DNA of 64,000 bases from Agromyces sp. Leaf222 (GTDB lineage Bacteria > Actinomycetota > Actinomycetes > Actinomycetales > Microbacteriaceae): the NCBI RefSeq assembly GCF_001421565.1, contig NZ_LMKQ01000001.1, positions 3,226,935 to 3,290,934 on the forward strand, given 5' to 3'. Positions 1 to 10,322 of this stretch are shown piece after piece. Each line of letters opens with the position of its first letter. Within the stretch, counting starts at the first letter, position 1. Below the pieces are notes generated by a model. That model made no database searches and was not told the origin of the DNA. It saw only the letters and a list, made by a program, of their open reading frames with translations. Made by a program: the position numbers and the translations under genes.

Positions 1-154
1 GCCGTGGCGGTCGACGAATGTCAGGTGTTGCCGCCGGAATGCCCGAGCACTCCAGATCCGGCATCCGGCTTCCGTGCGGGTCGGTCATGTGGTTCGATGC
101 TCAAGCACCCCACGCATCGACCCGACGATGCCGGCCTACCCGAACCCGGAGCCC

Positions 155-2167
155 ATGTCTCGACTCGGCCGCGAGGCCCGGCGCACACTGACGCGCGCCG
201 CGGTCCGCACGCTCATCTCCGCAGTTCTCGCAACTGCACTCGTCGTACCCGCAACGCTGCCCGCGACGGCCTCGACGGAGGTTCTCAATTCTGCAGCGAC
301 CGCGACCGCGACCGGGTCCGGCACGATCACGGGCAAGGTCACACTCGACGATGGCCGTCCGCTTGCGGGCGGCTTCGTGTGGGCATGGGACTGGGGCATG
401 GACGCGCCGATGTCGACCACGACCGCTGCAGACGGCAGCTACCGCATCACCGGACTCATGGCCGACAAGTACACGCTGCAGTTCGAACCCGGTGACGGAG
501 CGGACCAGATCGACGCCGTGCCCGAGTTCTGGAAGGATGCGTACTTCCAATCGAAGGCCACGTATTTCACGATGGCCTCCGGTCAGGCACGCACCGGCAT
601 GAACGCACAGCTCGCGCGCGGATCGACCGTCTCGGGTCGCGTCATCGGTCCCGACGGACAGCCGCCCGCCATGGTCGATGTCAATCTCGTGGCGCTCGAC
701 GGCGAAACCGTCGACCTCGACAACAGCGTGGGCGAGCTCGCCGCCGACGGAACCTACACGATTCGACGCATCCCCGCCGGCACCTGGACGCTCCAGTTCT
801 GGGGAACCGGCGCAGCCGGCGAAGGGTACGTCACCGAGTATTGGGGAAACCGGCCATACCGCTCCCAAGCGACGTTCCTCACGTTCACCCCCGGCTCAGT
901 CCGGAAGAACATGAACGCCGAGTTGATCAAGGGCGGGTCGATGTCTGGCCGCGTGACCGGGCCGGACAGGCTGCCGGTCGCCGGCGCGACGGTGCACCTC
1001 GAGAGCTTCCAGACCGCAGCAACCGGCGTCAAGAACAACGAAGCCTGGCTCTCAGGGACGACCGACGCGAATGGCGAGTACTCGATCATGGCCGTTCCGC
1101 CCGGGCTGTGGGTGCTCTACTTCTACGCTCCAGAAGGCTCCAAGCTGAAGGATGAATGGTGGAGCGAGCGCCCTTGGGGCAATGGCGATCCGATCCAGGT
1201 TCTGCCGCAGGCGGCGGTGACCCAACGGAATGCGACGCTCAGCTCGGCGACACCGTCGCGAACGTGGGGCGCAGTGAGCCGAATTGCGGGACCGGACCGA
1301 TATGCCACGGCGGCGCGTATCTCAGCCTCGCAGTTCGCCCCGGGCGTTGCGACCGCGTACATCGCGAGCGGCACGTCGTTCCCCGATGCTCTGGCGGCGG
1401 CTCCCGTCGCGGCGGCAGCCAGGGGGCCGGTGCTCCTCACCCCGACCGATTCGCTGCCGAGCGTCGTCGCCGCCGAGCTTCGACGGCTGCAACCCCGGAA
1501 CATCGTGGTCCTCGGCGGCGGAATCCGCGCCAGTGTCGTAACCAAGCTCGCCTCCTTCACGAGCGGCCGTGTCACCCGGATCGCCGGCTCGAATCGCTAC
1601 GCCACCTCGGCGGCGCTCTCGAAGTCGCGATTCTCACCTGGTGTGCCGGTGGTGTATCTCGTGAGCGGCACGAGCTTTCCCGACGGCCTCGCCGCGGCGC
1701 CGCAGGCAGCCCTCGGCGGCGCGCCGATCCTCCTCGTCGAGCGGAATCGCATCGATCCCTCCGTCATCGCGGAGTTGAAGCGCCTTCGACCCGAGGTCGT
1801 CAAGATCATCGGCGGAGGCACCGTGAGCCCCGAGACCCATGCCCAGATCGACGCGCTCGCGCTTTCATACAGCATCAGGTTCTACGGCCGTGACCGCTAC
1901 GAGACCTCGGCGATCATGTCGGCATGGTTCGAGCCCGGCGTTTCGGTGGCCTACGTCACGAGTGGCGAGAACTTCCCCGATGCACTCGCCGCCGGACCCG
2001 TGGCGGGACTCACGAGCGGTCCGGTGCTGCTCACCCGCCGCGACACGCTACCCCAGTCGGTCGCCGACGAGCTTCGACGACTTCGGCCCGAGCGCATCGT
2101 GGTCCTCGGCAGCCCGGGCGCGGTCTCCACCGCTGTCGAGGCGAAGCTGAGATCACTCTCGAAGTGA
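155..2167 (+). CDS. Secreted cell-wall-binding repeat 2 (CWB2) surface protein
   Basis: Predicted exported wall protein of about 670 aa. Residues 1-40 look like a signal peptide (Arg-rich start, hydrophobic stretch, cut after PATAS). About residues 55-340 hold three beta-sandwich repeats of the carboxypeptidase-regulatory type, each opening with G-x-V/I-S/T-G-x-V and ending with G-x-Y/W-x-L-x-F. From about residue 375 there are three CWB2 repeats (RIAGxxRYxT, then SGTSFPDxLAA-type, then the VVxGG region); in clostridial proteins three such repeats anchor the protein to secondary wall polymers. No enzyme domain is seen, so a structural or adhesive role is inferred. The start is uncertain: ATG 155 has GGAG only 3 nt upstream, and ATG 128 or GTG 74 are in frame. 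It converges with guaA. Confidence 0.85.
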   Translation: MSRLGREARRTLTRAAVRTLISAVLATALVVPATLPATASTEVLNSAATATATGSGTITGKVTLDDGRPLAGGFVWAWDWGMDAPMSTTTAADGSYRITGLMADKYTLQFEPGDGADQIDAVPEFWKDAYFQSKATYFTMASGQARTGMNAQLARGSTVSGRVIGPDGQPPAMVDVNLVALDGETVDLDNSVGELAADGTYTIRRIPAGTWTLQFWGTGAAGEGYVTEYWGNRPYRSQATFLTFTPGSVRKNMNAELIKGGSMSGRVTGPDRLPVAGATVHLESFQTAATGVKNNEAWLSGTTDANGEYSIMAVPPGLWVLYFYAPEGSKLKDEWWSERPWGNGDPIQVLPQAAVTQRNATLSSATPSRTWGAVSRIAGPDRYATAARISASQFAPGVATAYIASGTSFPDALAAAPVAAAARGPVLLTPTDSLPSVVAAELRRLQPRNIVVLGGGIRASVVTKLASFTSGRVTRIAGSNRYATSAALSKSRFSPGVPVVYLVSGTSFPDGLAAAPQAALGGAPILLVERNRIDPSVIAELKRLRPEVVKIIGGGTVSPETHAQIDALALSYSIRFYGRDRYETSAIMSAWFEPGVSVAYVTSGENFPDALAAGPVAGLTSGPVLLTRRDTLPQSVADELRRLRPERIVVLGSPGAVSTAVEAKLRSLSK

Positions 2168-2210
2168 TTCGCGGCCGCCCAGTTCGAACTCGATCGAGCC
2201 CCTGAAACGC

Positions 2211-2242
2211 CGAAGGCGCGGACCTCCCGGTCCGCGCCTTCG
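2211..2242. terminator. Bidirectional hairpin terminator between CWB2 gene and guaA
   Basis: Perfect 14-bp inverted repeat, arms 2211-2224 and 2229-2242, with a TCCC loop. It sits between two convergent stop codons, so it can end both transcripts. There is no long T-tract, as is common in high-GC actinobacteria. Confidence 0.8.
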
Positions 2243-2247
2243 CGCGA

Positions 2248-3827
<1,580 letters not shown>

Positions 3828-3831
<4 letters not shown>

Positions 3832-4349
3832 GGCTGGGCCTCCACGGGGTCGGCGTCGGATGCGGGGGTGGGGGTGGGCTGGGCGGCGGGCGCGGCGGGC
3901 GCGGCGGCGGCCTCACGGGCTTCGCGCTCCTGGAGGTAGCCGGTCACCTGACGGGCGATGCGCACCTCGAGGAAGAACGAGAGGAACGGGATGATGCCGC
4001 CGAGGGCGATCAGCAGGAACCGCGAGAACGGCCAGCGCATGAGGCTCCAGAGGCGGAAGTCGCTGAACAGGTAGAGCACGTAGAACCAGCCGTGCGCGAT
4101 CAGGATGCCGGTGGAGAGGTTCACGCCCTCGCCCGTGGAGACGAGCCCTGCGGGCGTCTCGACGACGGGTGCGAGGGTGAGGAAGCCGGCCGGACCGAAC
4201 CCGAAGAGCTCGTAGTGGAACACGTACTTCAGGAGCATCTCGGCGCAGAGCAGCAGCAGCATCACGCCGGTGATGACCGAGGTGACCTTGTAGAGCTTCA
4301 GCGCCCCGCGAATGCGCGGCAGATCGGCGGATTTGGGCTCGAGGGGCAT
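3828..4349 (-). CDS. DUF3817-like integral membrane protein
   Basis: A 173-aa protein with three to four predicted membrane segments (near residues 22-40, 75-97 and 108-128) and a charged Ala/Pro-rich cytoplasmic tail. The pattern ([10 protein letters not shown] start, [10 protein letters not shown]) matches what I recall of the DUF3817 family, which often precedes guaA in actinobacteria; its function is unknown. The ATG is 6 nt after a TAGACT -10 box, suggesting a leaderless mRNA. It overlaps guaA by 4 nt, so the pair forms an operon. Confidence 0.85.
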
Positions 4350-4355
4350 GCGCCC

Positions 4356-4361
4356 AGTCTA
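4356..4361 (-). promoter_or_regulatory. -10 box for leaderless DUF3817-guaA transcript, overlapping SURF1 stop
   Basis: TAGACT on the minus strand, ending 6 nt before the ATG at 4349. Its first three bases are the TAG stop codon of the SURF1 gene. No convincing -35 is visible, as is usual for leaderless actinobacterial promoters. Confidence 0.5.
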
Positions 4362-5186
4362 CTTCGCCTCAGGCTGGGCATCGGCCGAAGCGGCGGCCGG
4401 CACCTCAGCGACTGCCGCCGCCGCAGCGGCCTCCTCGGCCTCCTGCGCCTCGCGCTCGACGGCGTCGCGCACGAGCCGGTACCAGAGGTACACCGCGAAG
4501 CCGGCGAACACGACCCACTCGACGGCGTAGAACACGTTCAGCCAGTTGAGCTCGAACGTGTGCTCGGGCGGCGGCGAGGCGATCGCCGCGAGGCCGGGCG
4601 CGGCATCCGTCGCCGTGACGTAGCCGAAGTAGACCGGACGGTCGTCGTAGTCGGCCCACACGTTGATGAGCTGCGCGACGGCGACCGTGGTCATCGCGAA
4701 CGGGTCGCCCTCCTCGTCGGGGGCGATCGGGGCCTCGCTCGGCAGGAAGCGTCCGACGATCTGCGCCTCTGCGCCGTCGGCCGCGGCGTCGAACGCGTCG
4801 GCGGCGGACTGTGCGGCGTCACGGTCGGCCGCCCAGCCGAGGGCCACGGGCAGGCCTCCGGGCGCGGCATCCGTCACCTCGAGATGCGCGACCACCCAGA
4901 ATCCGGTGACGCCGTCGTTCAGACGACCCTCGACGAGCACGGTGTCACCCGGCACGAACGTGCCGTGCACCTCGACCCGCTGCGCCGTCGCGACCTGTTC
5001 GGTGGCCGAATCGGGCTGCACGAAGTCGCCGAAGGGCAGCACCTCCTCGGTGGGCCGCTCGACCGTCGTGGACTGCTCGACGGCACGCTCGATCTGCCAC
5101 TGGCCGAGCAGCGCGAACCCCGCCGCGACGGCGAGGGCGAAGAGGAGCGCGAGCACCCACCGGGGGCGCAGCATCATCTGCAGCAT
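4359..5186 (-). CDS. SURF1-family cytochrome oxidase biogenesis protein
   Basis: A 275-aa protein with the SURF1 layout: an N-terminal transmembrane helix (about residues 7-26) followed by G-x-W-Q, a periplasmic domain containing HGTF and the R/W-V-x-G-W type motifs, and a second transmembrane helix at about 215-236. SURF1 proteins help insert heme or assemble the aa3-type terminal oxidase. The cytoplasmic tail is Ala/Glu-rich low complexity. The ATG overlaps the stop of a 15-codon ORF (TGATG). The gene ends in a TAG that doubles as part of the next promoter. Confidence 0.9.
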   Translation of the reverse strand: MLQMMLRPRWVLALLFALAVAAGFALLGQWQIERAVEQSTTVERPTEEVLPFGDFVQPDSATEQVATAQRVEVHGTFVPGDTVLVEGRLNDGVTGFWVVAHLEVTDAAPGGLPVALGWAADRDAAQSAADAFDAAADGAEAQIVGRFLPSEAPIAPDEEGDPFAMTTVAVAQLINVWADYDDRPVYFGYVTATDAAPGLAAIASPPPEHTFELNWLNVFYAVEWVVFAGFAVYLWYRLVRDAVEREAQEAEEAAAAAAVAEVPAAASADAQPEAK

Positions 5187-5233
5187 CAGTCCCCGAGACC
5201 TCGCGCGCGGGCGACGGACAGGGCTTCGGGCAT
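5186..5233 (-). CDS. Possible leaderless 15-codon leader ORF coupled to SURF1
   Basis: An ATG at 5233 opens a 15-residue peptide (MPEALSVARARGLGD) whose TGA overlaps the SURF1 ATG as TGATG. TAGACT at 5246-5241 lies 7 nt upstream of the ATG, the spacing of a leaderless start. SURF1 has no evident Shine-Dalgarno of its own, so re-initiation after this ORF may drive its translation. Expression is not shown; the peptide matches nothing I recognise. Confidence 0.4.
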   Translation of the reverse strand: MPEALSVARARGLGD

Positions 5234-5240
5234 GCCGACA

Positions 5241-5246
5241 AGTCTA
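5241..5246 (-). promoter_or_regulatory. -10 box for SURF1 leader ORF
   Basis: TAGACT on the minus strand, 7 nt before the ATG of the short leader ORF. It is the same hexamer as in front of the DUF3817 gene, coaA and groES. No -35 is apparent. Confidence 0.45.
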
Positions 5247-5324
5247 CGTCGCGAAGCCTGAGCGGCAGGACGCGCTGGCGGGGCCGGGCCGGCGGCTCGG
5301 AGGCCCGGCGACGGCAGCCGAGGC

Positions 5325-5355
5325 CGGTGCGGCGCCCGTCACGAGCGCCGCACCG
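5325..5355 (-). terminator. Hairpin terminator after glpD
   Basis: A 10-bp GC-rich stem (5325-5334 with 5346-5355) and 11-nt loop starts 6 nt beyond the glpD stop codon. It separates glpD from the SURF1 transcript. Confidence 0.65.
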
Positions 5356-5360
5356 CCGCC

Positions 5361-7136
5361 TCAGTCCACGTTGACGATGTCTGGCGCGCCCAGCCGCACG
5401 CGGTCGGCCGACTCGTCGTCGGGCTGCAGCTGCGATTCGCGCTCGGCGGCCACGCGCTCGAGGTAGCGCTCGACCTCGAGCTGCTCGCGCTCGGCATCCC
5501 AGCCGAGCACGCCGGCCATGAGCTTCGCGGCGACCGGCGCCGCCGAGACGCCACGGTCCCACGCCTCGATCGAGATGCGGGTTCGGCGGGCGAGCACGTC
5601 GTCGAGGTGCAGCGCCCCCTCGTGGGATGCCGCGTACACGACCTCGGCCGCGAGGTAGTCGTCGGCGCCGGGCAGGGGCTCGCCGAGCGAGGCATCCGCC
5701 CTGATCAGGTCGAGCAGCTCGTCGGTCAGGGTGCCGTAGCGGTTGAGGAGGTGCTCGATGCGCACCTTGTGCACATCGAACGCCCGCGCGATCTTGCTGC
5801 GCTTGTTCCACGCGGCCTGGTAGCCCTCGGCGCCGAGCAGCGCGATGTCCTGCGTCGTGGAAGCCGGCACGCGCCCGTCGAGCGCATCGGCCGCGGCGTC
5901 GATCGCATCCTTCGCCATGATGCGGTACGTGGTCCACTTGCCGCCCGCGACGACGACGAGCCCCGGCACGGTGTGCGCGACGATGTGCTCGCGCGAGAGC
6001 TTCGAGGTCTGGTCGCTCTCACCCGCGAGCAGCGGACGCAGGCCGGCGAACACGCCCTCGACGTCTTCGCGCGTGAGCGGAATGGCGAGCAGCGCGTTCA
6101 CGTGCTCGAGCAGGTAGTCGATGTCGGCGGTCGTCGCCGCGGGGTGCGCCTTGTCGAGGTTCCAGTCGGTGTCGGTCGTGCCGATGAGCCAGTGACGGCC
6201 CCACGGGATGATGAACAGCACGCTCTTCTCGGTGCGGAAGATCATGCCCATCGCCGACTGGATGCGGTCGCGCGGCACCACGAGGTGGATGCCCTTCGAC
6301 GCACGCACCTTGAAGGTGCCCCGCTCGCCGACCATGCGCTGCGTGTCGTCGGTCCAGACGCCGGTCGCGTTCACGACCTGCTTGGCGCGGATCTCGAAGT
6401 GCTCGTCGGACTGCAGGTCGTGCGCCTTCACGCCGACGACGCGCTCGCCGACCTTGATGAAGCCCTCGACCTTGACCCGCGACGCCACGTGCGCGCCGTA
6501 CGACGAGGCGGTGCGGGCGAGCGAGGCCACGTAGCGGGCGTCGTCGACCTGCGCGTCGTAGTACGTCAGGCCGCCGATGAGCGCGTCGTTCGAGAGCGAC
6601 GGGATCGCCCGCATGACCTGGCGCTTCGAGAGATGCCGGTGGTGCGGGACGCCCGGAGGACGCCCGCCCGTGTAGCTGAAGACGTCGTAGAGCAGCATGC
6701 CTGCGCCGATGTAGAGGCGTTCGAAGAACCGCTTCTTCAGGGGGTAGAGGAACCGCACGGGCTTCACGAGGTGCGGCGCGATGCGCTGCAGCAGGAGCCC
6801 GCGCTCGATGAGCGCCTCGCGCACGAGGCGGAAGTCGAGCTGCTCGAGGTAGCGGATGCCGCCGTGCACGAGCTTGGACGATCGGCTCGACGTGCCCGAC
6901 GCCCAGTCGCGCGCCTCGAGCAGGCCGGTCGAGAGGCCTCGCGTCACGGCGTCGAGCGCCGCCCCGGTGCCGACGATGCCGCCGCCGACCACCAGGATGT
7001 CGAGTTCCTTCTCTCGCAGCCGCGCGATCGCCGCCGTGCGCTCCTCAGGACCGAGCTTGGTCGAGCGTGCCACGGATGCCGGGGCATCCGCTCGAGCACT
7101 CGACTTCGTCGTCGATCCGGACCTCAGTGTCGCCAT
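5361..7136 (-). CDS. glpD: Glycerol-3-phosphate dehydrogenase (FAD, aerobic)
   Basis: Membrane-associated flavoprotein oxidising glycerol-3-phosphate to dihydroxyacetone phosphate and feeding the respiratory quinone pool. The dinucleotide-binding motif GGGIVGTGAALDA lies near the N-terminus, followed by the family signature with HGGIRYLEQLDF. The C-terminal DAO_C-type region (ending near the LGWDAEREQLEVERYL stretch) is present, and the length of about 590 aa is typical. The start is taken at ATG 7136 (MATLRSG), which has GGGGA 6 nt upstream; ATG 7148 is in frame but has GAGG directly abutting it. A TAGCGT -10-like box lies at 7193-7188. Confidence 0.96.
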   Translation of the reverse strand: MATLRSGSTTKSSARADAPASVARSTKLGPEERTAAIARLREKELDILVVGGGIVGTGAALDAVTRGLSTGLLEARDWASGTSSRSSKLVHGGIRYLEQLDFRLVREALIERGLLLQRIAPHLVKPVRFLYPLKKRFFERLYIGAGMLLYDVFSYTGGRPPGVPHHRHLSKRQVMRAIPSLSNDALIGGLTYYDAQVDDARYVASLARTASSYGAHVASRVKVEGFIKVGERVVGVKAHDLQSDEHFEIRAKQVVNATGVWTDDTQRMVGERGTFKVRASKGIHLVVPRDRIQSAMGMIFRTEKSVLFIIPWGRHWLIGTTDTDWNLDKAHPAATTADIDYLLEHVNALLAIPLTREDVEGVFAGLRPLLAGESDQTSKLSREHIVAHTVPGLVVVAGGKWTTYRIMAKDAIDAAADALDGRVPASTTQDIALLGAEGYQAAWNKRSKIARAFDVHKVRIEHLLNRYGTLTDELLDLIRADASLGEPLPGADDYLAAEVVYAASHEGALHLDDVLARRTRISIEAWDRGVSAAPVAAKLMAGVLGWDAEREQLEVERYLERVAAERESQLQPDDESADRVRLGAPDIVNVD

Positions 7137-7234
7137 CGTCGTCCCCATCCTCGCGATCGCAGACGGCGACCGCGTGATCCGAGTTCAACGCTACCCGAGC
7201 GAGGGCCGGATCAGGAGGGTGGGAGCGAGCGAGT

Positions 7235-8359
7235 TCAGGCGGACTGGTACGGCGCGACGACGACCTCGACGCGCTGGAACTCCTTGAGGTCGGAGTATCC
7301 GGTGGTGGCCATCGAGCGACGCAGCGCACCGACGAGGTTCGCGCTGCCGTCGGCGGCCGGAGCCGGGCCGTAGAGCACCTCTTCGAGGGCGGCGACCTGG
7401 CCGACGTGCATGCGGCGCCCGCGCGGGAGCTTGGAGTGGTGCGCCTCGGCGCCCCAGTGGTAGCCGCCGCCCGGCGCGTCGGTCGCGCGCGCGAGCGCGG
7501 CACCGAGCATCACCGCGTCGGCACCGCAGGCGATCGCCTTCACGATGTCGCCGGAGGTGCCGAGGCCGCCATCGGCGATGACGTGCACGTAACGGCCGCC
7601 GGACTCGTCGAGGTAGTCGCGACGCGCGCCCGCGACATCCGCCACCGCCGTGGCCATGGGCGCGTGGATGCCGAGCGTCGCGCGCGTGGTCGACGCGGCG
7701 CCGCCGCCGAAGCCGACGAGCACGCCGGCCGCGCCCGTGCGCATGAGGTGCAGGGCGGCCGTGTAGGTCGACGCACCGCCGACGATGACCGGCACGTCGA
7801 GCTCGTAGATGAAGCGCTTGAGGTTCAGCGGCTCCTGGTTCTTCGAGACGTGCTCGGCCGACACCGTGGTGCCGCGGATCACGAAGAGGTCGACGCCCGC
7901 GGCGACGACCGTCTCGTACAGCTCCTGCGTGCGCTGCGGCGACAGCGCGCCCGCGACGGTGACGCCGGATGCGCGGATCTCGGCGAGGCGCTGCGTGACG
8001 AGCTCGGGCTTGATCGGCTCTGAGTAGAGCTGCTGCATGCGCTGCGTCGCCTCTTCGGGGGCGAGGTTGCGGATCTCGGCGAGCACGGGCTCTGGCTCCT
8101 CGTACCTGGTCCAGAGTCCCTCGAGGTCGAGCACGCCGAGGCCGCCGAGCTGGCCCATCATGATCGCCGTCTGCGGCGACACCACGGAGTCCATGGGTGC
8201 TGCGAGGAACGGGATGTCGAACTGGTACGCGTCGATCGACCAGGTCGTCGAGACGTCCTCGGGGTCTCGGGTGCGCCTGCTCGGCACGATGGCGATGTCG
8301 TCGAATGCGTAGACACGACGTCCGCGCTTGGAGCGGCCGATCTCGATCTCCTGAGTCAC
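7235..8359 (-). CDS. guaB3: GuaB3-family IMP dehydrogenase/GMP reductase-like protein
   Basis: A TIM-barrel protein of about 374 aa related to IMPDH but lacking CBS domains. The substrate loop reads G-F-G-G-G-A-A-S-T-T-R, so the position of the catalytic Cys of IMPDH and GMP reductase (SICTTR) is Ser (about residue 223). GuaB3 proteins are standard in actinobacteria beside the true guaB; a GMP-reductase role has been reported for a cyanobacterial member, but activity here is open. GTG 8359 fits a leaderless start (TAGGCT, 6-nt gap); ATG 8362 would be only 3 nt after that box. Confidence 0.93.
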   Translation of the reverse strand: MTQEIEIGRSKRGRRVYAFDDIAIVPSRRTRDPEDVSTTWSIDAYQFDIPFLAAPMDSVVSPQTAIMMGQLGGLGVLDLEGLWTRYEEPEPVLAEIRNLAPEEATQRMQQLYSEPIKPELVTQRLAEIRASGVTVAGALSPQRTQELYETVVAAGVDLFVIRGTTVSAEHVSKNQEPLNLKRFIYELDVPVIVGGASTYTAALHLMRTGAAGVLVGFGGGAASTTRATLGIHAPMATAVADVAGARRDYLDESGGRYVHVIADGGLGTSGDIVKAIACGADAVMLGAALARATDAPGGGYHWGAEAHHSKLPRGRRMHVGQVAALEEVLYGPAPAADGSANLVGALRRSMATTGYSDLKEFQRVEVVVAPYQSA

Positions 8360-8365
8360 CATGAC

Positions 8366-8371
8366 AGCCTA
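8366..8371 (-). promoter_or_regulatory. -10 box for leaderless guaB3
   Basis: TAGGCT on the minus strand. The gap is 6 nt to GTG 8359 and 3 nt to the in-frame ATG 8362, which favours GTG 8359 as the leaderless start. Confidence 0.45.
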
Positions 8372-8437
8372 TCGAACGGATGCCGCGGGCGAACGGCGGC
8401 GGCCGCGGCGGCGCTCGGCACCGCCGCCCGCACCCCG

Positions 8438-10177
8438 TCAGCGCGCCCGCGCCACGCGCGCCTCGTCCCACACGGGCGCGTCGGTCTCCTCGACCCGCCC
8501 GTCGGAGCGGAACACCACGAACCGGTCGAAGCTCCTCGTGAACCAGCGGTCGTGCGTGACCGCGAGCACCGTGCCGTCGAAGCGCGAGAGCGCATCCTCG
8601 AGCGCCTCGGCCGAGACGAGGTCGAGGTTGTCGGTGGGCTCGTCGAGCAGCAGCAGGGTCGCGCCCGAGAGCTCGAGCAGCAGGATCTGCAGTCTCGCCT
8701 GCTGCCCGCCCGAGAGGTCGTCGAATCGCTGCAGGGCCGAGCCGGCGAGCCCGTATCGATCGAGTGCGGAGCTCGCGGCCTCGCGGGCCATGCCGTCGCG
8801 GTTCGCGTCGCCGCGATGCAGGATGTCGAGCAGCGTGCGTCCGCGGTACTCGGGGTGCTCGTGGTTCTGAGCGAACCAGCCGGGCACGACGCGCGCGCCG
8901 AGCACCGCCCGCCCGCCGTGCGGCACCCGTGCGAGCGTCTCGCCGACGCTCGTCACATGGCCGAGCGTGCGATCGGGCTCGGTGCCGCCGCCCGCGAGCA
9001 GGCGCAGGAAGTGCGACTTGCCCGAGCCGTTCGACCCGAGCACCGCGACCCGGTCGCCGTACCAGACCTCGAGGTCGAACGGCTTCATGAGGCCGGTCAG
9101 CTCGAGCTGCTCGCACACGACCGAGCGCTTGCCCGTGCGCGATCCGCGGAGCCGCATCGACACCGCCTGGGCCGGCGGGCGTTCCTCCGGCGGGCCGGCG
9201 TCCTCGAAGCGTCGGAGCCGGGTCAGTGCGGCCTGGTAGCGCGAGGCCATGCCGTCGTTGTAGGTCGCCTTCACCTTGAGATTGGCCACGAGCGTCTTCA
9301 GTGCGAGGTGCTGCTCGTCCCACCGCCGGCGCAGCTCGTCGAGGCGCTCGAAGCGCTCCTCGCGCGCGGCGTGATAGCCGCTGAAGTTGCCGCCGTGCAC
9401 CCACGCCGTGCTGCCCGCGGCGCCCGCCTCGAGCGTCACGATGCGGTCGGCGGCACGCGCGAGCAGCTCGCGGTCGTGCGACACGAGCAGCACGGTCTTC
9501 TGGGTCGCCCGCAGCGCCCCCTCGAGCCAGCGCTTGCCCGGAACGTCGAGCGAGTTGTCGGGCTCGTCGAGCAGCAGCACCTGCTCGGGTCCGCGCAGCA
9601 GCGCCTCGAGCGCGAGCCGCTTCTGCTCCCCGCCCGACAGCGTCGACAGCTCGCGCCATCGGGCCTGCTCGAACGGGATGCCGAGCGCGGCGATCGTGCA
9701 GTGGTCCCACACGACCTCCTGCTCGTACCCGCCGGCCTCGGCGTACTCGGCGAGCGCGCTCGCGTACCGCATCTGGTTGACCGTGTCATCCGCCTCGATC
9801 AGCGCGTTCTCGGATGCCTCGAGCTCGCGTGCTGCGCCCCGGATGCGCGTCGGCGCCACCGACACCAGCAGGCCCGCGACGGTCGACGCGGCATCCTCGG
9901 GAACCGGGCCGTCCGCGATATCCGTCGTCGAAGCGCCCTCGGATGCCCGACGCCCGATGAACTGGTCCATGACGCCGAGCCCGCCGTCGACCTGCACGCT
10001 GCCCTCGTCGGGCCGCAGGTCGCCGCGGATGATGCGCAGCAGCGTCGACTTGCCTGCGCCGTTCGCGCCGATGAGCGCGGTCGTGCGCCCGTCGACGACG
10101 CGGAACGCGAGGTCGGCGAGCAGCGGCCTGCCGTCGGGCAGGGAGAAGGAGACGCCGTTGACGTCGATGAAACCCAT
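8438..10177 (-). CDS. ABC-F family ATPase
   Basis: A soluble protein of about 579 aa with two ABC domains and no membrane segments, the ABC-F arrangement. Domain 1 has Walker A GANGAGKST, signature LSGGEQKR and Walker B LLLDEPDNSLD. The linker (about residues 230-300) is Arg/Leu-rich and helical. Domain 2 has GSNGSGKSH, LSGGQQAR and LLLDEPTDNLD. ABC-F proteins act on the ribosome, either as translation factors or as protection against antibiotics; the substrate cannot be told here. The start is ambiguous between ATG 10177 (MGFIDVNG) and ATG 10210 (MTDLVKRN). It is divergent from the aminotransferase gene. Confidence 0.92.
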   Translation of the reverse strand: MGFIDVNGVSFSLPDGRPLLADLAFRVVDGRTTALIGANGAGKSTLLRIIRGDLRPDEGSVQVDGGLGVMDQFIGRRASEGASTTDIADGPVPEDAASTVAGLLVSVAPTRIRGAARELEASENALIEADDTVNQMRYASALAEYAEAGGYEQEVVWDHCTIAALGIPFEQARWRELSTLSGGEQKRLALEALLRGPEQVLLLDEPDNSLDVPGKRWLEGALRATQKTVLLVSHDRELLARAADRIVTLEAGAAGSTAWVHGGNFSGYHAAREERFERLDELRRRWDEQHLALKTLVANLKVKATYNDGMASRYQAALTRLRRFEDAGPPEERPPAQAVSMRLRGSRTGKRSVVCEQLELTGLMKPFDLEVWYGDRVAVLGSNGSGKSHFLRLLAGGGTEPDRTLGHVTSVGETLARVPHGGRAVLGARVVPGWFAQNHEHPEYRGRTLLDILHRGDANRDGMAREAASSALDRYGLAGSALQRFDDLSGGQQARLQILLLELSGATLLLLDEPTDNLDLVSAEALEDALSRFDGTVLAVTHDRWFTRSFDRFVVFRSDGRVEETDAPVWDEARVARAR

Positions 10178-10322
10178 GGGTGATCCGTTTCGCTTCACGA
10201 GGTCCGTCATCGAACGGACGTCGCGGCGCCGAGGCAGCCGATCAGGATACATGCCTCGCCCGGCGACCGCGAGCACGGGTGCCGTCCGGAGAACCATGCA
10301 GCATGCTGGAGGCATGCAAGGC

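Noticed and set aside
8405..8427. Short GC hairpin after the ABC-F gene
   Set aside because: Only 7 bp in very GC-rich sequence; too weak to call a terminator.
7191..9710. 839-aa frame antisense-parallel to guaB3 and the ABC-F gene
   Set aside because: Arg/Ala/Pro-rich shadow in another frame of the same strand; the real genes have complete motifs.
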